Of a stretch of DNA of 7,767 nt, positions 1 to 7,546 are shown one piece after another. The first letter of the stretch is position 1. Every line of letters begins with the position of its first letter. The stretch lies in NCBI GenBank assembly GCA_903864455.1, contig CAIPFW010000180.1, positions 1-7,767 of the forward strand. The letters run 5' to 3'. Made by a program: the position numbers and the translations under genes. Source of the DNA: an uncultured Anaplasmataceae bacterium. Its GTDB lineage: Bacteria > Pseudomonadota > Alphaproteobacteria > Rickettsiales > CAIPFW01. The notes under the pieces are model-generated. The model was not told the origin of the DNA. It made no database searches and was given only the letters and a program-made list of their open reading frames with translations.

Positions 1-21
1 TAAAATATTTTATAATTTTTT

Positions 22-52
22 AATAAGTTGGTTCTTTGTTTACCAACTCATT
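22..52 (-). terminator. Stem-loop just downstream of infB, possible transcript end
   Basis: Read on the minus strand, an 11-bp stem (arms 42-52 and 22-32) encloses a 9-nt loop, starting 9 nt after the infB stop codon. The arms pair fully on the minus strand if one G-U wobble (49 with 25) is allowed. On the plus strand that same pair is an A-C mismatch, so the structure favours RNA made in the infB direction. It is followed by an A-rich rather than a U-rich stretch, so it is not a textbook intrinsic terminator. It could instead protect the mRNA 3' end or be a processing site. Confidence 0.45.
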
Positions 53-61
53 ACTGTGATT

Positions 62-2785
62 TTACTTATTTTCAACAATTGCATAAGTTTCAAATGTATC
101 TCCAATTTGAAAATCTGTATAATCCTTCAAAGATACCGCACACTCAAGCCCTTGCTTCACTTCACGAACATCTTCTTTGAGACGTTTTAAAATTCCAACT
201 TTAATACCCTCAGAAATTATCTTATCTTTTCTTTTTACTCGAACGAGCGATTGAGTAGTAATTGAGCCATCAGCTACCAAGCAACCGGCAACTTTTCCAA
301 CGCCACCAATATCGAAAATTTGTTTAATAATCAATTTACCAATATACTTCTCGATTTCCTGCGGTTTTAATTTATTCTCAATCATATCCTTCACATCATC
401 AATTAATTGATAAATAATTTTGTAAGTTCGAAGTAGAATTTTCTCTTTCGATACTAAATTCATAATCGACGCAGGAACATTGATGTTGAAGCCCGCAATA
501 ATTGCTCCTGAAGTTTTCGCTAAAGACACATCAGACTCTGTCACGGTTCCTGTCGCAGCATGAATAACTTTAATTTTTAAATCATTGCTATTCAATTTTT
601 CTAAAGAATATTTCACAGCGTCGATAGTCCCTGCAACGTCAGCTTTAATGATAAATTTTAATTCTTTTTCTTCGTTGTTTTGCATTCCGCTTAATATATT
701 AAATATATTAATTTTCCCAGATTCCTCACGACTTTTCGTTTCTTGCTGTCTTTCTGTGACTCTCGCAAGCTCCTCTAAAGTGGTTTTTGCCTCTTTTTCA
801 TTAGCCATCACGATAAATCTTTGACCTAAGGCAGGAGCATCCTGAAATCCAAAAACCTCAACCGACATTGATGGCTCTGCATTTTTAACAGGTTTGCCCC
901 ATTCGTCATTCATCACGCGAACTTTGCAAAATTTATCATTTGTAATCAAGCAATCACCAACATGCAATGTCCCATGCTGAACCAATAAAGTTGCGCAAGT
1001 CCCTTTAGCATTATTGATTTTTGATTCAATAACCAGCCCACAAGCCTTAATATCATAATCAGCCTCAAGCTCCATAATCTCAGCTTGAAGTAAAATTGCT
1101 TCTTCCAATTTATCAAGATTGGTTTTATTTTTTGCAGAAATTGGAATCGCCATTATTTCTCCGCCCATTTGTTCAACCACAACATCATGTTGCAAAAGTT
1201 GATTAATAATGTTTGTTGGCTCACCGGAAATTCTATCGATTTTATTAATCGCAACAATCATCGGTGCGCCCGACGCCTTGATATGATTGATAGACTCTAT
1301 CGTCTGAGGCATCACGCCATCATCAGCTGCAACTACTAAAATCACAATATCCGTCGCCTGAGCACCACGAGCACGCATCGCGGTAAACGCTTCATGACCA
1401 GGAGTATCGATGAATGATATTTTTTTACCAGATTTCGTGATGATTTGATATGCACCAATATGTTGAGTGATTCCACCGCTTTCGCTCGCAACTACGTTTG
1501 ATTTTCTAAATGCATCGAGAAGTGATGTTTTTCCATGGTCGACATGCCCCATAATAGTCACAACGGGCGGTCTTTCTTTGAGATTCTTTTCTGATGCGAT
1601 TCGCTCATTAATTAAGGAGTTGATTGTTTTAAAAGCTTTCATGATTGGCGTATGACCAAATTCCATTACCATCAGCTCAGCCATATCTGGACTTAAAATA
1701 TGATTTTCATCAAATCGCTTTTTCTCCATCTTCCCTAGAACTTTAGCAACTTCAGTAGCTTTTACGTTCATCATAGCAGCCAAATCTTTAATCGACATTT
1801 TATCGTCAATCACGACTTCCTGAACTATCATTTGCTTTTCCTGCTTTCTCATATTTCGATTTGGCTTTGGTCTTTTGCGAATCCAAGGTTTGCTCAGCAT
1901 ATCCCCCTGAATATCATTGTCATCAGTGGATATAGTAAGTAATCCCGCTCTTAAATTTTCATTTTTTTTCTTCTCTCTGAGCGCTGCAACCCTCGCTCTT
2001 TCTCTCTCCTCCTTCTCCATCTCTTCTGTTCTTTTGCGTTTTTCGAGCAACTCTTTTGCATTTAAAGTTGAGACATATTCCTTAACAACTTCTCCATCCT
2101 TGGATTTTATCATTTTAAAATCTTTATGAGTTGCAGAAACCTCAATCTTCGCCTCCCTAACACCTTCAATTTGAACAATCTCATCATCATTTTTGATTAT
2201 CTTGATAACTTTTTGTTCTAATGGCGTATCTATAACAGCGACAATTGTATCATCTTTTGTCAGCGCCTCTTCCGCATAGGATTTTTCTTCAATTTTTGCT
2301 TTTGTTTTATGACCTTCGTCATCAAGTGAATCTTGTAAATTCTCATTCAAAGGCAATTGATCTTCGATTGGCTTTGCTTCGACCTCTTCATTGTATACCT
2401 CTTCCTCATCCTCAATATTAATATTATTTTTTGAAGCCAGAAGTTTAGATAAAGATTGATTGCTTGTATTATAAACACTCGTTTGATTTCTATTTTTGAG
2501 TGCGTCGAATCGAGCCTCCTCTTCAATTTTATTTAACTTTCCGCTATTTTTTTGAAAGCTACCGCCACCAAATTTCTTGTCATCATTCTTATTTCGAAAG
2601 CTACTATAAGATGTTGTTTGATTTCTATCGGGCGTAAAACTTCTTTTTATGTCCTGAGATTTATTATTTTCTGAGTTTATAGATTTCAAAGGGTCAACTT
2701 TAATTTCATTTCCAAGATTCAACTTCAAAGTTCCACCACCTAACTTCAAAGTTCCTTTATCTTTCTCTGTATTGTTTCCTGTCAT
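62..2785 (-). CDS. infB: Translation initiation factor IF-2
   Basis: IF-2 is the cytoplasmic GTPase that places fMet-tRNA on the 30S subunit and promotes joining of the 50S subunit. At 907 aa it has normal full length. Residues 1-20 contain two TLKL elements typical of alphaproteobacterial IF-2. Residues 30-315 are a charged, low-complexity linker, with a likely helical K/E/R-rich stretch at 245-275. The IF-2 N-associated domain is near 322-372. The G domain has all its motifs: G1 GHVDHGKT 413-420, G2 SGGITQHIG 436-444, G3 DTPGH 460-464, G4 NKID 514-517 and G5 SAK 550-552. An EF-Tu-like beta-barrel (about 580-665) and the C1 and C2 domains (about 695-795 and 810-905, the latter binding initiator tRNA) follow. 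The ATG start is supported by the conserved N terminus, although no Shine-Dalgarno sequence precedes it. The gene lies 18 nt after nusA, so translation is probably coupled or reinitiating. No broken motif is visible. Confidence 0.98.
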   Translation of the reverse strand: MTGNNTEKDKGTLKLGGGTLKLNLGNEIKVDPLKSINSENNKSQDIKRSFTPDRNQTTSYSSFRNKNDDKKFGGGSFQKNSGKLNKIEEEARFDALKNRNQTSVYNTSNQSLSKLLASKNNINIEDEEEVYNEEVEAKPIEDQLPLNENLQDSLDDEGHKTKAKIEEKSYAEEALTKDDTIVAVIDTPLEQKVIKIIKNDDEIVQIEGVREAKIEVSATHKDFKMIKSKDGEVVKEYVSTLNAKELLEKRKRTEEMEKEERERARVAALREKKKNENLRAGLLTISTDDNDIQGDMLSKPWIRKRPKPNRNMRKQEKQMIVQEVVIDDKMSIKDLAAMMNVKATEVAKVLGKMEKKRFDENHILSPDMAELMVMEFGHTPIMKAFKTINSLINERIASEKNLKERPPVVTIMGHVDHGKTSLLDAFRKSNVVASESGGITQHIGAYQIITKSGKKISFIDTPGHEAFTAMRARGAQATDIVILVVAADDGVMPQTIESINHIKASGAPMIVAINKIDRISGEPTNIINQLLQHDVVVEQMGGEIMAIPISAKNKTNLDKLEEAILLQAEIMELEADYDIKACGLVIESKINNAKGTCATLLVQHGTLHVGDCLITNDKFCKVRVMNDEWGKPVKNAEPSMSVEVFGFQDAPALGQRFIVMANEKEAKTTLEELARVTERQQETKSREESGKINIFNILSGMQNNEEKELKFIIKADVAGTIDAVKYSLEKLNSNDLKIKVIHAATGTVTESDVSLAKTSGAIIAGFNINVPASIMNLVSKEKILLRTYKIIYQLIDDVKDMIENKLKPQEIEKYIGKLIIKQIFDIGGVGKVAGCLVADGSITTQSLVRVKRKDKIISEGIKVGILKRLKEDVREVKQGLECAVSLKDYTDFQIGDTFETYAIVENK

Positions 2786-2803
2786 TTATTTATATATAAA
2801 AAA

Positions 2804-4471
2804 TTAATCTATCAAACCAGTTTTTTTTCTTGCAGCAATAATAATCTCTCCAATTTCGTCTTCGTTTATTTCACTTTTTCCAATTATATCAGAAACCTCA
2901 CCAACATCTAAATCTGCCAATTCAGTTAAGCTTTTGATATTTGAATCAATAAATTTTAAGACAAAATCATCTTCGTTGACATACGAGCGAAGAAAATCTA
3001 TATATTCCTTATCAACTTCAGATGTCTTTTTTTTGTATTCCTCTTCGATATACTCAATCGCACGATTTTTAATCTCTTCAGCAAGACTTTCATCGAAATA
3101 TTCGATTTTCATAAGTGATGAAACCTCGCTCTGTGCAACTGCTTTCAATGATTTGAAGCCACTTGAAGCGAGTAATTGTGCGATAATTTCTTCAACATCA
3201 AGTGCAACTTTGAAATCTTCAACCAATTTTCTGAATTCATTCAATTTTTGCTCAGTGTCAACAGTATCGCTCACCATTGCCACTCTCATTTTTAAAAGAC
3301 GGCTCAGGAGCTTCGTATTGCAACCAAATTTTCCAATCGCACTACTCAAATCTTGATCGGGCACAGCGATTGTGACTTTCTGATCTTCTTCATCAACCAT
3401 AATTCTCAATGGCTTGACGGGTCTCATAGCATTTTTGATGAATTCAACCATGTCTTGAGAATCTTCAACGATATCAATTCTCTCGCCTTTGAGTTCCTCG
3501 GAAATTGATTTAATTCTCACACCTTTCACACCAACGCATGAACCAACAGGGTCGAGATTTTTATCCATTGAGTGAACTACAACCTTGGCTTTTATACCAG
3601 GCATTCTTTCAATCATTTTGATGATGATTTGCTCATCACGAATTTCTGGCACCGATTGCTTGAGTAATTCCGCCAAGAACATAGGGTGAGTTCTTGAAGC
3701 TATGACTTGATATTTCGCAAACTTATCATCGGAAACGGATTTAATATAAACCTGGATTATTTGCTCCAAAGAAAATCTTTCTTTATTTATCGTCTCAGCT
3801 CTCAAACCACGCCTTTCTTCAACTGGTTCATTGTCGAAGTTCATATCAGATGGCAAAAGTATTTCACCGTTGTCATAAATCAATATATAGCCTTCTTTTG
3901 CAAATCTTTTCACTACTGCAGATATGAGCGTTCCTTGCTTTTGCAAGAAAAAATCATATTTTTGTTCACGACTCAGAACATTAATCTGTCTTGCAAAATT
4001 TTTATTAAAAGCTTTAATTAAATCTTTTGATTTACTCAGATTTGCCCATGCGTTCTCTATAATTCTTGGAATAATATTTCCAACTTTTGTCATCGAGTCG
4101 ATTTTTCTTGCGTCGCTCAATTTCATCGCACGATAATGAATAGTTTTTTTTGGCTTCTCAACGACTTCTTGGTCATTTCGGTGCAAATATTGAAAATTCT
4201 CATCATCATTGTCGTCTTCTTCTTCGTATAAAATTGTGTGCTTCTCGTTATACTCCTCATCGGCAACAACTTTACACAATTCGAAAATATTGATTACACC
4301 TGAGTCATGATTAATATTTACAGAAACCTTGGCATTACCATAAGCAGCGACCAATGATTTGATGATCGCGGTTTCCATCGCTTCGAAAGTTTTATCGGAG
4401 TCGATTTTTCTTTCAGTTGCGATATTTCTTATATTTTTTGGTATTTCATGGTTTTGAAGTTCATTTAGCAT
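2804..4471 (-). CDS. nusA: Transcription termination/antitermination factor NusA
   Basis: NusA binds RNA polymerase near the RNA exit channel and modulates pausing, intrinsic termination and rRNA antitermination. This 555-aa protein shows the family order: an N-terminal RNAP-binding domain (about 1-165), an S1 domain (about 176-235), KH1 (about 240-340) with the DPVGSCVGVKG signature and GXXG loop at 314-317, and KH2 (about 345-410) with its loop at 380-383. Two acidic helix-hairpin-helix repeats follow (about 426-478 and 505-552), as in the longer proteobacterial form, ending in the conserved AARK-like tail. Two oddities are an acidic insertion (E/D/N run at 83-92) in the N-terminal domain and a KH2 loop reading GKFG where GRNG or GRRG is common. 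The ATG at 4471 suits the family's usual N terminus; only a weak GGT lies upstream. rimP, normally the preceding gene, is not here. Confidence 0.97.
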   Translation of the reverse strand: MLNELQNHEIPKNIRNIATERKIDSDKTFEAMETAIIKSLVAAYGNAKVSVNINHDSGVINIFELCKVVADEEYNEKHTILYEEEDDNDDENFQYLHRNDQEVVEKPKKTIHYRAMKLSDARKIDSMTKVGNIIPRIIENAWANLSKSKDLIKAFNKNFARQINVLSREQKYDFFLQKQGTLISAVVKRFAKEGYILIYDNGEILLPSDMNFDNEPVEERRGLRAETINKERFSLEQIIQVYIKSVSDDKFAKYQVIASRTHPMFLAELLKQSVPEIRDEQIIIKMIERMPGIKAKVVVHSMDKNLDPVGSCVGVKGVRIKSISEELKGERIDIVEDSQDMVEFIKNAMRPVKPLRIMVDEEDQKVTIAVPDQDLSSAIGKFGCNTKLLSRLLKMRVAMVSDTVDTEQKLNEFRKLVEDFKVALDVEEIIAQLLASSGFKSLKAVAQSEVSSLMKIEYFDESLAEEIKNRAIEYIEEEYKKKTSEVDKEYIDFLRSYVNEDDFVLKFIDSNIKSLTELADLDVGEVSDIIGKSEINEDEIGEIIIAARKKTGLID

Positions 4472-4762
4472 TTTTTACCGAAAATTCAATAAATTAAAAA
4501 ACAAAGATTATTTTAAAATAACAATACCAAAATGTTACATCATTGATGATAAAATGCAAGTGAATTAATTTGTTAAATTAAGGAAATTTTCTCAAAAAAG
4601 AATTTTTTTATCTGAGTGTTGTTCGCTTGAAATATGTTTATATTTTTATCATTCTAAGTCTAGAAAAATAACTTATTCATCTTTAATGAAACATCTTATT
4701 CACTTATTTTCAATCATTACTCGTTATCGTTATGGCATATTTAAGTAAATTTTACATTCATT
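4472..4762. other. Divergent intergenic region between nusA and the 306-aa gene
   Basis: This 291-nt AT-rich stretch must hold the promoters for both flanking genes. I see no ORF of interest and no rimP remnant. It contains a perfect 14-bp AT palindrome at 4508-4521, and an inverted repeat ATCAT-TG-ATGAT at 4539-4550 that overlaps the candidate nusA -10 box. The 8-mer CTTATTCA occurs twice (4672-4679 and 4695-4702), spaced 23 bp. For the rightward gene, the best -35-like match is TTGAAA (4627-4632), but the nearest good -10 match, TATCAT (4647-4652), is only 14 bp away, so I do not call that promoter. Bases 4574-4599 resemble 5526-5551 inside the neighbouring gene. Confidence 0.6.
4546..4576 (-). 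promoter_or_regulatory. Candidate sigma-70 promoter of nusA-infB
   Basis: On the minus strand, TTAACA (4571-4576, five of six consensus bases) is followed 19 bp later by TATCAT (4546-4551, five of six). The predicted transcript would have a leader of about 65-70 nt before the nusA ATG. The spacer is 2 bp longer than ideal and AT-rich DNA gives many chance matches, so this is only a candidate. Confidence 0.3.
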
Positions 4763-5683
4763 ATGAATACACCTGAAACACAAGCAATAATTACGCAACT
4801 TTTTGCAAATTTAAATATTGGAAAGCAGTGTATCGATAATCCTTCTTCTTGCACAGTTACATATCATGTCGCTAATAATGATAATAGCGGAAAATGTGTT
4901 ACTGAAAATTGCGCATCTTTGTCTGTTGAACAAATCAACCTTGTGGATTTGTTGAATGCTTTTGCAGATATTAATAGTGCAAAATATGTCACTATGAATG
5001 ATTTTGATGCTTTAAGAATAAAGAATAATGATGTATTTAGCCAAATTGCAACGGAATTTATGGTTTTAAAAGAATATTCTTTTGCTCAAACAAACGCCAT
5101 GAATGAAATTATTGAATGCATTAGCTCTTTTCAACCTCTCGATAAATCAAAAATTTCAAATGCTTTGAAGTATAATTTTGATGCTTTGGACTATAATCAA
5201 TTCTCAAACAATCAATTTTTAGAAAAAAAAATCGAGATTACCAATGATGAGCCCGAAATAATTCACGATAATAATATGAACATTATTCCTGAAGAAATTG
5301 TTTACGATAGAATTATTCCCGAAGAAATTACAACTTCTCACTTAATTGCACCTGAAAATCTTGCAGTGGTAGGGATTTTTTCTGATGATATTCTGCTTGC
5401 AATCAAACAATTGTTCGAAGAGGCAAGAATACTCCCTGAAAATCTTCAAACATTCAGTCCATCCCTCTCGCTTGAAAATATTATCGTTCCAAAATCATCA
5501 GGCGAGAAAAATATTATTTATGAGATAAATAAAGGAAATTTTCTCGAAAAAAGCGATGTTTTTTTACTAAAAAATGATAATCCATATGATGCTCAAGATG
5601 AACAAGTGCAATCCGTGAATCTTGATATGGGAACTTTCAAGAATTTTTTAGTTGAAATTGGCGTGAGTGTCACTTCGATTTAG
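4763..5683 (+). CDS. Hypothetical 306-aa acidic protein with degenerate repeats
   Basis: I do not recognise this protein. It has no signal peptide or membrane segment, is rich in Asn, Asp, Glu and Ile, and looks soluble and acidic. Four of its five visible cysteines cluster near the N terminus (C23, C30, C45, C50; the fifth is C119), a spacing that could bind metal or form disulfides. A degenerate 10-residue tandem repeat occupies 174-203 (IIPEEIVYDR, IIPEEITTSH, LIAPENLAVV), and related ILPENL occurs at 223-228. The start is the first ATG after an in-frame TAA at 4742-4744; no Shine-Dalgarno sequence is present. The gene diverges from nusA and converges with the 596-aa membrane protein gene. 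Its length, and base composition matching its neighbours, support a real, resident gene. A lineage-specific or secreted host-interaction protein is possible, but nothing in the sequence proves it. Confidence 0.8.
   Translation: MNTPETQAIITQLFANLNIGKQCIDNPSSCTVTYHVANNDNSGKCVTENCASLSVEQINLVDLLNAFADINSAKYVTMNDFDALRIKNNDVFSQIATEFMVLKEYSFAQTNAMNEIIECISSFQPLDKSKISNALKYNFDALDYNQFSNNQFLEKKIEITNDEPEIIHDNNMNIIPEEIVYDRIIPEEITTSHLIAPENLAVVGIFSDDILLAIKQLFEEARILPENLQTFSPSLSLENIIVPKSSGEKNIIYEINKGNFLEKSDVFLLKNDNPYDAQDEQVQSVNLDMGTFKNFLVEIGVSVTSI
5282..5371 (+). repeat. Three degenerate 30-nt (10-aa) tandem repeats in the 306-aa gene
   Basis: Units lie at 5282-5311, 5312-5341 and 5342-5371, in frame. The first two share ATTATTCC-GAAGAAATT almost exactly at DNA level. 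The third keeps only the I-x-P-E-x-[IL] protein pattern. The gradient of similarity suggests successive duplication followed by divergence. Confidence 0.6.
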
Positions 5684-5755
5684 AGAATGATATCGTTATA
5701 CAGTTTGAAGTTGAAGTGCTTCATTCGTATCTTTATTCGGTTCCGAAATATTATA
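5684..5755. terminator. Convergent gap with weak hairpins
   Basis: This 72-nt gap separates two convergent genes. It holds TGAAG (5706-5710) facing CTTCA (5719-5723), and TTCGG (5736-5740) facing CCGAA (5743-5747). The second folds on both strands as a 4-bp stem with a 4-nt loop and could serve both genes. Neither hairpin has a clear U-tract, so a terminator function is a guess from position. Confidence 0.25.
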
Positions 5756-7546
5756 TTAAATAATGTTATTGACGATTTTTTCTGAATCCTGAGATGTTTC
5801 ACTCATCTCTAGCTCTGTCTCAATATATTCTATACAGGCCTTGACGCTTTCTTGGGAATCTTTTACTGAGTATTTTTGAGTCAAAACATTCACAAGAACA
5901 TTGAAAAAACCGCAAACAACTTTCCCTACTAAATCCATACCCAATATCAAATATTTACCGACATTTTTTTTTCTCATCATCTCGCTGATAGACAATATCG
6001 CCCCCTGCGGCATCAAGAAATTAATTGTCATCAAAAGAGCGAGTTTTTTTAACTGACTTTCGTTACCCTCAGTTTCATATTGCTTTAAAAAAGTTTCTAT
6101 TCTTTTTGTCATCGTCGCCATAGCAACGATACACATGGATCTAATGATTGTTGTATTTTCATAATTACGTTCACCAAGAAAATGAGAATACAAAAAACTA
6201 CCATAATAGATGGAAATCGGAACGAGACACCATTTGATAGAACCAAAATAAGATTGCTTTTTTCTTATTGTTTTCAAAGAATAGCTTGGGTTCATTATTT
6301 GAGTTGAAGTAAATTTTAAACCACTATCTGTATTTGCATTCAATAAACTACACATATTGTTGATCATTAAATCATGCTCTTTTTGCTTCATTAATGAAAA
6401 ATCATAACTCATATAAGAAGTTCCGATGGCCAAAGTAAGCAGCGTATAATATTTGAAATACGCATCTCTCGGAAGGAAGGTAAAACCAACAGTTCCATAT
6501 GTGAGACCTATGACATCAAGATTTTGTGCTAGGCATGAGGCATTTTGAGCAACTGCTGTCCAAAATAACATCTGGCTTCTAGAGTATCTTGAAATCTTAT
6601 GAATATGATTATCATACTCCTTTATATAATTTTCAATATATGATTTTTGCGCTCCATCGCTCCGGACAAAATGATCGTATTCTTCGCAAAGCGCTTTGTA
6701 AGACTTATCCAAAATTCGATATTTTCTTTTATTAACGCTATAATCGCTATTTTCAAAAAACCTAAAGACAAAAAGATTAATTTCTGGTCTGTATTTGATA
6801 TTTTTTTTCTGAGCTTCGATCGAAGATCTTGTCTCTCTGAGTACATTTAAGAAGTTCCTCAAGATATTAATTTGGTCTTGAAATTTTGAATCTAAAGCAT
6901 TTTGAGTTTGCAATATCTTATAAAGCAAATATCTTCCATAATTACTTTCAATAAACACCTCCGATTCTATAGGTTTTGGAGTGCGTATTATTGCTTGTAA
7001 AGTTCCTAATACACCTATGGTTTTATAAAAAAGATTTTTCGGAGTAAATTCTTTCTGAATATATTTTGAAATACTTTTATTGTTACGCAGCGCTTGATTA
7101 AATTTTATCGTATTGAAAGTGAGGAAGCTAATTTGCATCAACGAAGCAATTGATCCGAATGATAAATTTATAATATTTAATGGGCTGGTATCGATATTAC
7201 TCATAGTTGAGTTTAAAATCGTTTGATTTGTTTGATTTGAGATATACGAATTGTTTATATGTGATGAATTTGTAATGCTCAATGTTTCGTTGCCTTCTCT
7301 ATGAAATTTCGAAAATATATCATATGCAGTCAAAACACAACTCAATGCTGTAAAAAGCAATATGATTTTTGAGATGATGCTATGTAGAGTGAATGTGCGT
7401 TTTTTTCTCTTTTGATCTTGATTTTCGAGAGCATTGAGATTTTCTTCAATCCCTGATTGAGTAAATAATGATTCATTTTGTTCTTGGTTTTGATTTGGTT
7501 GCTTTGATAATTTTCCTTTCTTATTTTTTTTGTTTTGTTTAGTCAT
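5756..7546 (-). CDS. Hypothetical 596-aa multi-pass inner-membrane protein
   Basis: I do not recognise this family. Residues 1-50 are Lys/Gln/Asn-rich and end in KRKKR (46-50) just before a first membrane segment (about 55-77), so by the positive-inside rule the N terminus is cytoplasmic. A loop at 82-123, very rich in Asn, Ser and Thr, would then lie outside. A second segment follows at about 124-146. Residues 148-325 form a long charged region with one weak hydrophobic stretch (172-188) and probable helices. A C-terminal block has further candidate membrane segments near 342-358, 364-381, 436-457, 464-480, 500-522 and 532-556, and the tail from 560 is acidic. No catalytic motif, Walker motif or transporter signature is seen. 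The ATG follows a strong promoter by about 25 nt and lacks a Shine-Dalgarno sequence. It could be a lineage-specific envelope or host-interaction protein (inference only). Confidence 0.85.
   Translation of the reverse strand: MTKQNKKNKKGKLSKQPNQNQEQNESLFTQSGIEENLNALENQDQKRKKRTFTLHSIISKIILLFTALSCVLTAYDIFSKFHREGNETLSITNSSHINNSYISNQTNQTILNSTMSNIDTSPLNIINLSFGSIASLMQISFLTFNTIKFNQALRNNKSISKYIQKEFTPKNLFYKTIGVLGTLQAIIRTPKPIESEVFIESNYGRYLLYKILQTQNALDSKFQDQINILRNFLNVLRETRSSIEAQKKNIKYRPEINLFVFRFFENSDYSVNKRKYRILDKSYKALCEEYDHFVRSDGAQKSYIENYIKEYDNHIHKISRYSRSQMLFWTAVAQNASCLAQNLDVIGLTYGTVGFTFLPRDAYFKYYTLLTLAIGTSYMSYDFSLMKQKEHDLMINNMCSLLNANTDSGLKFTSTQIMNPSYSLKTIRKKQSYFGSIKWCLVPISIYYGSFLYSHFLGERNYENTTIIRSMCIVAMATMTKRIETFLKQYETEGNESQLKKLALLMTINFLMPQGAILSISEMMRKKNVGKYLILGMDLVGKVVCGFFNVLVNVLTQKYSVKDSQESVKACIEYIETELEMSETSQDSEKIVNNII

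Noticed and set aside
585..824. Plus-strand open frame opposite infB (also others at 1467-1655 and 1917-2129)
   Set aside because: These mirror conserved IF-2 coding sequence and have no independent start signal or family resemblance.
2934..3356. 140-codon plus-strand open frame opposite nusA
   Set aside because: It lies entirely antisense to a well-conserved nusA coding region, and its Ser/Phe/Ile-rich translation is typical of the complement of an acidic, Lys-rich gene.
4600..4632. Extension of the intergenic similarity to the very end of the 306-aa gene (5639-5675)
   Set aside because: The match consists of a T-run plus the short word TGAGTGT and needs a gap, so it is too weak to claim as a duplicated segment.
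4472..4762. Remnant of rimP upstream of nusA
   Set aside because: No frame in this region gives RimP-like sequence, and stop codons are dense in all frames.
6622..6850. Short open frames on both strands inside the 596-aa gene
   Set aside because: They overlap a long intact frame in the middle of the gene and look like chance open frames in AT-rich DNA.
4763..7546. The two convergent orphan genes as a toxin-antitoxin or defence pair
   Set aside because: They are convergent rather than an operon, are large, and show no nuclease, kinase, NTPase or DNA-binding motif.
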